A stretch of 20,812 nt of DNA. Origin: a virus. Numbering within the stretch: the stretch's first letter is position 1; each line of letters opens with the position of its first letter. The translations under genes were made by a program, and so were the position numbers. This document shows, one piece after another, positions 8,243-14,368 of the stretch. Where the stretch lies: positions 1 to 20,812 of the IMG/VR virus record IMGVR_UViG_3300025127_000359; one strand, 5' to 3'. The notes under the pieces were generated by a model. That model saw only the letters and a list, made by a program, of their open reading frames with translations, searched no databases and had not been told where the DNA came from.

Positions 8243-8249
8243 TATTTAT
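8243..8249 (-). promoter_or_regulatory. Late promoter motif ATAAATA before gp18
   Basis: ATAAATA on the minus strand, ending 43 nt before the gp18 ATG (8199), in the 62-nt gap after gp17. The gp18 start also has AGGAGA about 8 nt upstream. Confidence 0.68.
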
Positions 8250-8261
8250 ATTTTTGAAACG

Positions 8262-9911
8262 TCACCTAAACTCCCACATATATGACTTGTCTCCATATTC
8301 CGCGACTTTCCAGACATCTCCCTGTGCATCTTTGAACTGATCCTCTTCAAAACCATCAGAAACAAATCCAAATGGAGCCATGTCTTGTTCTATAGCATCT
8401 CGTTGATCATCATATATTCTTTGTCTTACATCATTATCATGCATCTCTTTAAAGTAAGGTTGCATTGCCATCCATGAGAAAATAACCAAACACATTGCTA
8501 GGTCATCATTACACCCTTCTTCTGCAGCAAATGATTGACCTTTCTGAATGAATGTAGTTAGTTCCGCAATGGTATCGTAATCATTGATTGATAACTTATC
8601 TTCTTCTATTAATGCTTTTAGATTAGAACATCCAACTTGTTTTGCTGCTGTAGACATTTTTAAACCAAGTTGTGTCTTCTTACCAGAGAATCCTTGACCA
8701 AGTTGTTGACCTGCACGTCCTCTCATTGAACACATGAGAAGGTTCTCGTACTCTAAGTCATATTGAATGATGTCTGCAACCTGTCCACCTATATCATTTA
8801 CCTCACATAATATGTAAGCACCATTATAGTTCTTGGCTACATCAACAACTATATTAGGAAGAACAATAGGTTTCACTTCATTGTTTCTATACCTTGCTAC
8901 CATTTTATATGGTAATGTCGTTGTATCAAACACCACGAATGCAGAATAATCATTACCAATACCACGAGATACGTCCACAGTAACAATGTAATTATGTTCT
9001 TCTATCTTGTTTTCATATATTGCTAGACCTCTATTTTCCTTTATTGGATCATGATAAGGCATTGTTCTTAGTTTACTTGGTGCTATTAACGTATCTACAG
9101 ATCCCAAGAACTCACATTCAAACTCAACTCTAAACTGTTGTTCTGATGTGTTTTTAATTGTTTGTTCTTTCCATACCTCATCACGACCTGGCACTTCAGA
9201 CCAATGAACTTCAGTTGGGACGTATTCATTAGTTCCACGCTCTGCATCATGCCAGAGTTTGTAGAACATGTTCATTCCGTGAGGAGTAGATATGATAATA
9301 ACTTTTGTAGACTTACCTGAGGAGATAGTTGGATAAACAGAACTAAAAAACTGATCAGCGATATGATTTGGAATGAACGCGAATTCATCCAAAAATATAA
9401 TGTTAAACGACATACCCCTAACAGCAGAAGCAGAAGTAGATGCAGCCATGATCTTACTTCCATTCTCCAATTCCAATGATCCTCTGTTCCATTGGAGGAT
9501 TCCTTGTTGGAGGTATTTGGGGAGACTTTCATAACTTAGTTGTAAACGTTGTAGCATTTCACGAGCAGTCGCTGCTTTGTTTGCAAGGATTGCTACGTTA
9601 ACATTAGGATTGAATAGAACATACCATAAAAGATATGAGGTAACAATAGTTGATTTACCAGACTGTCTTGGTAGTTTTGCTATATTAAATCTATAGTCAT
9701 GGAACTTTGATACCATCTCTTCTTGGAAATGATACATGTCAAACGGAATCAAACCTTTGTCTAGAGATACTATCTTAATATAATTCCTGATAAAATACAC
9801 AGGATCTTCAGAACACTTCAGTACTTCCTTAACTTGTTTCTTAGTAAATTTCTGAGAAACATTTGCTTTTTTTAAATTAGGATTACCTAAGTATTGCTCA
9901 GTGCTTGCCAT
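8262..9911 (-). CDS. 17: Terminase large subunit gp17 (packaging motor)
   Basis: Encodes 549 aa; T4 gp17 is 610 aa. The ATPase domain has Walker A at 81-88 (PRQSGKST) and Walker B at 171-176 (IIFLDEF), followed by a coupling STP motif (IISTPHG, 207-212). The C-terminal nuclease of RNase H fold has D313 (IVTVDVSRGIGNDYSAFVVF), E370 (ILCEVNDIGG) and D469/D470 (GCNDDLAM), matching the catalytic acid triad of T4. It translocates DNA into the prohead at the portal and cuts concatemers when the head is full, with gp16. The start lies 25 nt inside the pcyA 3' end in a different frame, with no strong ribosome site. It ends before gp18's late promoter region. Confidence 0.96.
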   Translation of the reverse strand: MASTEQYLGNPNLKKANVSQKFTKKQVKEVLKCSEDPVYFIRNYIKIVSLDKGLIPFDMYHFQEEMVSKFHDYRFNIAKLPRQSGKSTIVTSYLLWYVLFNPNVNVAILANKAATAREMLQRLQLSYESLPKYLQQGILQWNRGSLELENGSKIMAASTSASAVRGMSFNIIFLDEFAFIPNHIADQFFSSVYPTISSGKSTKVIIISTPHGMNMFYKLWHDAERGTNEYVPTEVHWSEVPGRDEVWKEQTIKNTSEQQFRVEFECEFLGSVDTLIAPSKLRTMPYHDPIKENRGLAIYENKIEEHNYIVTVDVSRGIGNDYSAFVVFDTTTLPYKMVARYRNNEVKPIVLPNIVVDVAKNYNGAYILCEVNDIGGQVADIIQYDLEYENLLMCSMRGRAGQQLGQGFSGKKTQLGLKMSTAAKQVGCSNLKALIEEDKLSINDYDTIAELTTFIQKGQSFAAEEGCNDDLAMCLVIFSWMAMQPYFKEMHDNDVRQRIYDDQRDAIEQDMAPFGFVSDGFEEDQFKDAQGDVWKVAEYGDKSYMWEFR

Positions 9912-10585
9912 TTTGGTTTGTCAAATAAAACGTCATTGATGTATTCGTCTGCCCATTCGGGATCGAACCATTGACTAAGGACTGCTTTAGTCTTTGTATT
10001 CTTCCTTTGGGAAGTGCAATACCAACACTGGTCATCAATCCTTTTCATAGTATTTATCCATTGCATATCGAAGACAGCGTTTTCTACTATACCTCTATAG
10101 AGGTTAAGGGTATCTTTAATCATATCCAAATACATTTGTTTTTCCTTTTCAGTCTTGATACGAACGAACTTACACCCTTCTGAAAATATCTCTTCACCCC
10201 ATTGTGGTAAAATTCTATCCTCTTCAAAATTATACTTAAATGATATATCTTTGAATAGTTCCATTAATCTCTCCGTGCCACACACAGGTGATAAATCTAT
10301 GATTGCAGCAGTAATTACTTTTGGTGTTTCTACAATATCGGCACCAAAAATGGGTATAGGATAATCTACTGAAGGATACAATACACAATGCATCACTTCT
10401 ATATTATCCGTATACCCAGTTTCTAAATGCATCTTTCTCAGTTTTTTACTCTGATGCATTTCATTCATTATGAATACTTTATCGTTCTCAACAATAGGAT
10501 ATTTGTTCTCCATAGACTTGACATCTGGAAAACTCCTTAATTCTTTTCTAATATAATTAGATACTTCAGCCGTCAGACTTGTCAC
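9887..10585 (-). CDS. pcyA: Phycocyanobilin:ferredoxin oxidoreductase (PcyA)
   Basis: Encodes 232 aa, a ferredoxin-dependent bilin reductase. PcyA reduces biliverdin by four electrons to phycocyanobilin, the phycobilisome and phytochrome chromophore. From memory, Synechocystis PcyA aligns along most of the length: LRKMHLE (50-55), VMHCVLYP (64-71), PIFGADIVETP (78-88), ITAAIIDLSP (91-100), LPQWGEEIFSEGCKFVR (126-142) and NTKTKAVLSQWFDPEWADEY (196-215). The catalytic Glu, His and Asp (Synechocystis E76, H88, D105) correspond to E55, H66 and D83. The similarity favours PcyA over PebA/PebS/PcyX. One extra residue appears in WGEEIFSE relative to the usual WGEIFSE. The start is GTG, the in-frame codon just upstream region contains a stop, and the 3' end overlaps gp17 by 25 nt. 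Ferredoxin would come from host or phage. Confidence 0.93.
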   Translation of the reverse strand: MTSLTAEVSNYIRKELRSFPDVKSMENKYPIVENDKVFIMNEMHQSKKLRKMHLETGYTDNIEVMHCVLYPSVDYPIPIFGADIVETPKVITAAIIDLSPVCGTERLMELFKDISFKYNFEEDRILPQWGEEIFSEGCKFVRIKTEKEKQMYLDMIKDTLNLYRGIVENAVFDMQWINTMKRIDDQCWYCTSQRKNTKTKAVLSQWFDPEWADEYINDVLFDKPKWQALSNT

Positions 10586-10790
10586 TTTTTCTCATAAAGT
10601 ATTTTTGAATAACTTCAATTTGATCTTGATACTTAGCGATCATGTTTAGTTCTTCTTCGATTGCTTCTACAACGTTTGAGTGCTCACCAATACCAACAGG
10701 GTTTGTAAGATAAACTTCAACATTTGCTTTGTGTTTTGCAATATCTCCTTGTGCATGTGCTAGTAGTGCTTTAAGTAGTTGTTCTCTCAT
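10566..10790 (-). CDS. Conserved cyanophage hypothetical protein, 74 aa
   Basis: Entirely helical and acidic: MREQLLKALLAHAQGDIAKH, then ANVEVYLTNPVGIGEHSNVV, then EAIEEELNMIAKYQDQIEVI. I recognise this as a small protein widespread in cyanomyoviruses, without an assigned function. It is coupled to the 46-aa gene by TAATG and its last 20 nt overlap the PcyA gene start. Confidence 0.75.
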   Translation of the reverse strand: MREQLLKALLAHAQGDIAKHKANVEVYLTNPVGIGEHSNVVEAIEEELNMIAKYQDQIEVIQKYFMRKSDKSDG

Positions 10791-10930
10791 TACAGTAAAA
10801 TTGCTCCAATAATAAATCCTTTAGCGAATGAAATACACAGCATTTTGTAATCTGATAATTCAAACCTGTCTTGAAACTTTTTGATAAGTCTCTTATCCCA
10901 TTCAACAAATTTGTCGAAATACTTTTTCAT
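10790..10930 (-). CDS. Small protein with hydrophobic C-terminus, 46 aa
   Basis: A complete ORF starting right after the nuclease stop (GAGGG lies about 6 nt before the ATG) and ending in TAATG shared with the next gene. It begins with charged helix (MKKYFDKFVEWDKRLIKKFQ) and ends in a hydrophobic stretch (LCISFAKGFIIGAILL) that could touch or insert into a membrane. No known family comes to mind. The tight coupling on both sides supports it. Confidence 0.65.
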   Translation of the reverse strand: MKKYFDKFVEWDKRLIKKFQDRFELSDYKMLCISFAKGFIIGAILL

Positions 10931-11395
10931 TTAACCCTCGTTTAGTGTTCCAAATGATCTTCTTATTTCACGGAGTGCTTCAAGATTCATATCTTTCGTA
11001 CCTCCATCATAAGCATGAGCATACCCCTCGGTAATCATTTGCTCATTAAGGGACACATTTGAGTCCCCGACGTAAAGCCAACCGAGTAAGCGACCATACT
11101 TACCGACACCACCAACAAGTTCAGTCCTAATAGACAACTCATCATCACCAGCGATAGTTGACTCCAACTTCTCTTTGAGCCAGTTTGTTGCATCAATTCC
11201 AAGAGCTTTCTCCTCTAAATTTCGAGTTCTTTTCTCAGGTGTATCAACACCAGCGACACGTACCCGTTCCTTTTTATATAGATCAAATCCTAGATCGATT
11301 GTAACATCTATTGTGTCACCATCAAGTACTCGGTTGATCTCTGTTATTCGGAAGTTGTAACAACTCTTTCTGTTCGGGGGTATCATTGCTCCCAT
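10931..11395 (-). CDS. Staphylococcal-nuclease-like (SNase/thermonuclease) protein
   Basis: Encodes 154 aa. It carries the full SNase active site pattern, by alignment to S. aureus nuclease: D27 (VLDGDTIDV), R46 (RVRVAGVDTPE), D51, E54 and R102 (GKYGRLLGWLYVG), equivalent to D21, R35, D40, E43 and R87. The protein should therefore be an active Ca-dependent phosphodiesterase on DNA or RNA. No signal peptide is visible, so it likely acts in the infected cell, for instance in host DNA breakdown for nucleotide recycling (inference). The start at 11395 has GGAG 7 nt upstream; a second Met at codon 4 has poor spacing. SNase-fold genes are frequent in cyanomyoviruses. It overlaps the membrane peptide by 74 nt. 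Confidence 0.9.
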   Translation of the reverse strand: MGAMIPPNRKSCYNFRITEINRVLDGDTIDVTIDLGFDLYKKERVRVAGVDTPEKRTRNLEEKALGIDATNWLKEKLESTIAGDDELSIRTELVGGVGKYGRLLGWLYVGDSNVSLNEQMITEGYAHAYDGGTKDMNLEALREIRRSFGTLNEG

Positions 11396-11495
11396 CGCTC
11401 ATCTCCAAAAATGACATACGAAGTATATAGTAGATATACCACGACACTATTATTACAAGTATCGCAACCATCCATACTACTCCCCAGACAACCAT
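11322..11495 (-). CDS. Single-span membrane peptide overlapping the nuclease gene, 57 aa
   Basis: The ATG uses the last A of the previous stop (TAATG). Residues 2-25 form a strong hydrophobic helix (VVWGVVWMVAILVIIVSWYI and beyond), followed by LRMSFLEMSDGSNDTPEQKE, a polar tail. The last 74 nt lie inside the nuclease gene in another frame. The coupled start and a clear transmembrane segment argue for a real protein that fills what would otherwise be a 100-base gap. The tail may be unconstrained sequence. Possible roles (membrane or lysis-related) cannot be told from sequence. Confidence 0.55.
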   Translation of the reverse strand: MVVWGVVWMVAILVIIVSWYIYYILRMSFLEMSDGSNDTPEQKELLQLPNNRDQPST

Positions 11496-11653
11496 TATTC
11501 TTCTTTAATAACGTATTCTGATGAATGTTCCGTCAGAAGTCCTGGTAGATCTTCTTTTGCTTGCTTAATAGCATTGTATGCATCATCTGCATACTCACAA
11601 ATTTCATAATGATTATTGAGGTTATCGTGATAACCTACGGTATAATGGGACAT
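11495..11653 (-). CDS. Small acidic protein, 52 aa
   Basis: A complete ORF of 52 codons plus stop with a late promoter motif at the usual distance and GGAG about 10 nt before its ATG. The protein begins MSHYTVGYHDNLNNHYEICE, then YADDAYNAIKQAKEDLPGLL and ends in an acidic EYVIKEE. The layout (a short beta start followed by an Ala-rich helix) resembles tiny cyanophage proteins of unknown function. Its stop shares TAATG with the next ORF. Confidence 0.68.
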   Translation of the reverse strand: MSHYTVGYHDNLNNHYEICEYADDAYNAIKQAKEDLPGLLTEHSSEYVIKEE

Positions 11654-11678
11654 GATAGTTTCAACTCCATTTACCCTA

Positions 11679-11918
11679 TTATTTATTTGGGTTATGGTCT
11701 TTCATACCGCCATGGTTACCATCTCCTGGCAATTTACCGTAAGCAACATATTCGATTGCTTGCATAGAACCTTCGAGTCTAGTTAGATCTCTTTCTAACT
11801 TTACATACTCATCATATGCTGCTTGAAGTTCTTGCTTTCTCTGAGACAACTGTATAGTACGTTTAGTAAAACGTTGAATGAGTTGTTCAGAAGATTCAAC
11901 TGTTTTCATTCCTTTCAT
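11679..11918 (-). CDS. Coiled-coil small protein, 79 aa
   Basis: Residues about 9-55 are a continuous amphipathic helix (SSEQLIQRFTKRTIQLSQRK, QELQAAYDEYVKLERDLTRL), likely a coiled coil. The C-terminus is Gly-rich and polar (LPGDGNHGGMKDHNPNK). The first ATG (11918) is taken; a second Met three codons later is also possible. No clear Shine-Dalgarno; translation is probably coupled to the gene ending 2 nt before. Function unknown. Confidence 0.65.
   Translation of the reverse strand: MKGMKTVESSEQLIQRFTKRTIQLSQRKQELQAAYDEYVKLERDLTRLEGSMQAIEYVAYGKLPGDGNHGGMKDHNPNK
11680..11686 (-). promoter_or_regulatory. Late promoter motif ATAAATA before the 52-aa gene
   Basis: ATAAATA on the minus strand, overlapping the stop codon of the 79-aa gene and ending 26 nt before the ATG at 11653. 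It would drive the 52-aa, membrane-peptide, nuclease, 46-aa, 74-aa and PcyA genes and possibly gp17. Confidence 0.55.
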
Positions 11919-11920
11919 AA

Positions 11921-12184
11921 TTAATCATCTAGATCTTTTAGTTTTTTCTCGACCCAATGGTCTTCATTGTTTATTCCAGCTGCTTTTACATATCTCATAA
12001 TATGATCATCAATTTGATGAAAGATTGGATGTAAATCCAAATCCATATTAATATCATGAGCAATGTCTGCTACTTGGGATTCTGTTAAACAGTGGTCTGG
12101 ATGTAACAGATCACAAGTTGGAATTCTTTGTTCAATTAATTCATTGAGATTAAGTCTAATCTCATAGTCACGATAGACTGGCAT
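11921..12184 (-). CDS. Hypothetical protein, 87 aa
   Basis: The frame is open back to 12232, but the ATG at 12184 is preferred: AAGGAG lies about 8 nt upstream of it, and the longer version would lie across the 48-aa gene. The protein begins MPVYRDYEIRLNLNELIEQR, then has DLLHPDHCLTESQVADIAHD (acidic, helical) and ends acidic (VEKKLKDLDD). The regular I/L spacing suggests two helices. It overlaps the preceding small gene by 17 nt and is followed after 2 nt by the next start. I recognise no named family. Confidence 0.65.
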   Translation of the reverse strand: MPVYRDYEIRLNLNELIEQRIPTCDLLHPDHCLTESQVADIAHDINMDLDLHPIFHQIDDHIMRYVKAAGINNEDHWVEKKLKDLDD

Positions 12185-12314
12185 TTTCAAACTCCTTGAT
12201 AAGGGAATCGTATTTTCTAAACATTTTATCACCTGCGATATAGCATCGCTGACGCTTCCATAAAGCCTCTATGATTAATTTATAATCATCTTTGGTGAAT
12301 GTTTCGGTTGTCAT
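12168..12314 (-). CDS. Small conserved-looking protein, 48 aa
   Basis: This ORF starts with ATG overlapping the PTOX stop (ATGA) and ends with TGA inside the next gene. It is mostly charged helix: FTKDDYKLIIEALWKRQRCY near the start and KMFRKYDSLIKEFENAS near the end. No membrane segment and no recognisable domain. The tight stop/start overlap, the helical composition and the placement of the next gene's ribosome site inside its end (AAGGAG) support a real gene. Function unknown. Confidence 0.6.
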   Translation of the reverse strand: MTTETFTKDDYKLIIEALWKRQRCYIAGDKMFRKYDSLIKEFENASLS

Positions 12315-12817
12315 CTGATAAGCTCCATTGCTTGAGATAGTTCTTGAGCGTGTTTGACCTCATCATCTCTTATTCTAATGATGTCTTGATCATCTGGATG
12401 GTTTGTCAGGTATTTCTCATATGTTTCGGCAGCATGCCATTCTACTTTCTCATTTAGATCGTAAGCAGAAATAGGAAATAACCCGTAATAAACCACCATA
12501 ATCCAATAGTAGATAAGGACGAGAGATTTGGCAAAGATGCGGTCGATCCAATAATCAGCACCCCCACGAGACTCCATATGCTCAAGATGTTCCGTTTCGT
12601 TAAGTGTTTGACCAAAATGTTCCTCCATTAGTTTTATATGTACTGGTCCTCTAAGACCCATTGATTCTTTAAAATGTAATACGCTTAAAAACGCAAAATA
12701 GGGTGCACGAGCTATTTCCTCAAGCACCCAAAATCTTTGGAAGTCTCTGTCTTTGTAAAGCCAATCAATAATAGCAACCGTTATAGTTAAAACTATAGTA
12801 TTGAAAGATTTTAACAC
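12311..12817 (-). CDS. ptox: Plastoquinol terminal oxidase (PTOX, alternative oxidase family)
   Basis: Encodes 168 aa, a diiron membrane-associated oxidase that takes electrons from plastoquinol to reduce oxygen to water. All six expected diiron ligands are visible by alignment to plant PTOX from memory: E33 (VLEEIARAPYFAFLSVLH), E74 and H77 (NETEH), E126 (KVEWHAAETYEKYL), E153 and H156 (RDDEVKH). FAKSLVLIYYWIMVVYYGLF (95-114) is the hydrophobic membrane-facing segment. It is short: only about 14 residues link ETYEKYL to IRIRDDE, where plant PTOX has a much longer loop. The start is GTG; an in-frame stop lies just upstream and no strong ribosome site is seen. In an infected cyanobacterium it would act as an electron safety valve or shift energy balance, by known analogy with cyanophage PTOX. 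Confidence 0.93.
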   Translation of the reverse strand: MLKSFNTIVLTITVAIIDWLYKDRDFQRFWVLEEIARAPYFAFLSVLHFKESMGLRGPVHIKLMEEHFGQTLNETEHLEHMESRGGADYWIDRIFAKSLVLIYYWIMVVYYGLFPISAYDLNEKVEWHAAETYEKYLTNHPDDQDIIRIRDDEVKHAQELSQAMELIR

Positions 12818-12848
12818 TGATTTTTAATCACATCTGTACTATCTATAC

Positions 12849-12863
12849 AAGTAATGATTACTT
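12849..12863. repeat. Tight inverted repeat at the start of the PTOX leader
   Basis: The sequence is a 7-bp perfect inverted repeat (AAGTAAT / ATTACTT) around a single centre base. It overlaps the 3' end of the 72-aa gene and the short gap before PTOX. A one-base centre is too tight for an efficient hairpin terminator and there is no clear T-run after it on the minus strand. A dyad operator is possible but unproven. Confidence 0.35.
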
Positions 12864-13076
12864 AATATTTGCACGACGATGTGCCCATGTTTGACCACTT
12901 GTAGATCCTTTACATGGGTTTATACAACCTTTACTTTGATATCCGTAATCTTCTAATGTATTGCAAACTAAACCTGCTAAATCATGTGGATCTCCTTCTT
13001 GTCCACTTGACCAATATAATTGTCCACCCAACCATTGTGCACCACAGGTGGGACAAGTTGATGTTAGCAGTTCCAT
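12858..13076 (-). CDS. Small zinc-ribbon-like conserved cyanophage protein, 72 aa
   Basis: The N-terminus carries CPTCG (C8, C11), followed by AQWLGGQLYWSSGQ. Three further cysteines (C38, C51, C55) lie in LAGLVCN and GCINPCKGS. Two Cys pairs separated by about 40 residues suggest a small zinc-binding fold, though the exact ligands are inferred. The sequence resembles a short cyanophage protein family of unknown function. The ATG lies 13 nt inside the end of the 434-aa gene in another frame, suggesting coupled translation. A 40-nt gap follows before the PTOX gene. Confidence 0.72.
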   Translation of the reverse strand: MELLTSTCPTCGAQWLGGQLYWSSGQEGDPHDLAGLVCNTLEDYGYQSKGCINPCKGSTSGQTWAHRRANIK

Positions 13077-14368
13077 GCTCTGAGAGACTTAGATAGTCTA
13101 TCGTCGCCTGTATTATTAGATGGTTTCTGTCTCTTTCTCATGCCCTTCATTCTAGCACAGAAGGATGCCCTACGGGGGTTTCCAACTTTCTTGCTAGGTG
13201 CTTTAAGGTCAGATCCAGGATTTTCGCGTTCGTAACTTTTTCTGCCTTTTTCGTTGAGTCCTCCTGACTTATTTTTTCCTTCTTTTTTTGTCCATGCTGC
13301 TCCTTCTTCGACATTTTCAGTCTCCTCCTTCTTTACGCAACGGTTGTATTTCTTACCGAATAAAGTTTGTGAGCCTTTCTTTTCATAACCTTTCCAACAT
13401 TTCATACTTTTTTCTTGAAACTCTTGGAATGAGAGATTACCTTCAAATTCTTCTTTCTTACTTTTGTTTCCCCAATTCTTTGCTCCCACTTTTCGGCATT
13501 TGACAAGTGCACCGCTTGCATAAGCACTTGGCCAAACTGAATAACGAGACTTGACCTTGTGATAACAAGCGTCTTTTTTACCTTCTGTTTGTATTTGTTG
13601 TGTAGATTCGGTTTTCACGTTGATTGCTTTCCCTTTTCTATCAGGATTCGGATCTTTTTTATTTTTACGACGGAAGGCTGCGTCTTCTTCCTTTTTATTT
13701 AGGTTTCTCTTCATTTTAGAGGAACCGCATTTAGGTTTTGTTGTTTGTCCTGGTTGTTTTGCACAGGGTTTTCCTGCATATTTCCCACCCAACTGAACCC
13801 AACCAGGGGTGCCATCAGAAGAGCGACTCTTAGAAAACCAGTCACGCAAAGAACTATCACCACTCTTGGATTTTTCATTAATTGAACCATGTCCCAAGTT
13901 CTTTTCTTTTTCTTTTCCTCTGATTTTTTGAATAGCATTGACTCTCATAATAGTTTCAACGTTGTGTTTGTGAGGTTTTTCTACAGTACTCACTTTTTCT
14001 TTCATAGCAAGTTTAGTTGCTATAGCATATTTAACATTTTTATCACCATACCTTTTCTTCATATCTCTTGAACTTATAGCATCAGCAATTTCATCACGTT
14101 TCTTTATTTGTTTCTTAGTCATTACACCTTCACTCATGCCACCTCCCCCAGAATCACCACCAGAACCACTATTATTACTATTAGAGTCACCGTTACTACC
14201 ATTAGAGATTCCTGATTCTTCTGCTGCATCCTCTTGTTCAGATTTTGTAGCATCCTTTACAGAATATTTATCCCATAACCTACCACCATATGCACATTGT
14301 TTACGACTTTCTTTTTTACAACAAAGTCTACAATATCTTTTTTCTTGACCAGGTGTTTTAACGGTCAT
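13064..14368 (-). CDS. Mosaic basic Cys-containing cyanophage protein, 434 aa
   Basis: A long, lysine-rich, mostly disordered-looking protein built from small modules. These are: an N-terminal Cys cluster (C13, C16, C17, C25); a Gly/Asn/Ser linker (53-78); the helical module RDEIADAISSRDMKKRYGDK (91-110) with TKLAM; a GTPGWVQLGGKYAGKPCAKQ segment (186-205) with C202 and C214; DACYHKVKSRYSVWPSAYAS (266-285) with C268 and C291; CWKGYEKKGSQTLFGKKYNRC (324-344); and WTKKEGKNKSGGLNEKGRKS (359-378) leading to RRASFCARMKGMRKR and a final LRAWNC. These are segments I associate with several separate cyanophage proteins, here joined in one chain. It starts with ATG sharing an A with the previous stop. 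Function is unknown; a packaged or DNA-bound protein is one inference. Confidence 0.72.
   Translation of the reverse strand: MTVKTPGQEKRYCRLCCKKESRKQCAYGGRLWDKYSVKDATKSEQEDAAEESGISNGSNGDSNSNNSGSGGDSGGGGMSEGVMTKKQIKKRDEIADAISSRDMKKRYGDKNVKYAIATKLAMKEKVSTVEKPHKHNVETIMRVNAIQKIRGKEKEKNLGHGSINEKSKSGDSSLRDWFSKSRSSDGTPGWVQLGGKYAGKPCAKQPGQTTKPKCGSSKMKRNLNKKEEDAAFRRKNKKDPNPDRKGKAINVKTESTQQIQTEGKKDACYHKVKSRYSVWPSAYASGALVKCRKVGAKNWGNKSKKEEFEGNLSFQEFQEKSMKCWKGYEKKGSQTLFGKKYNRCVKKEETENVEEGAAWTKKEGKNKSGGLNEKGRKSYERENPGSDLKAPSKKVGNPRRASFCARMKGMRKRQKPSNNTGDDRLSKSLRAWNC

Noticed and set aside
10051-10057. ATAAATA motif (minus strand) inside pcyA
   Set aside because: It lies about 140 nt before gp17, well outside the 19-43 nt spacing of the other copies, within coding sequence. 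It could still serve gp17, but the support is weak.
12185-12232. 16-codon upstream extension of the 87-aa gene
   Set aside because: The internal ATG at 12184 has AAGGAG at proper spacing, and the extension overlaps the 48-aa gene.
13711-13938. 75-codon minus-strand frame inside the 434-aa gene
   Set aside because: It is fully contained in the better-supported frame, has no ribosome site logic, and its composition looks like a shifted Lys-rich reading.
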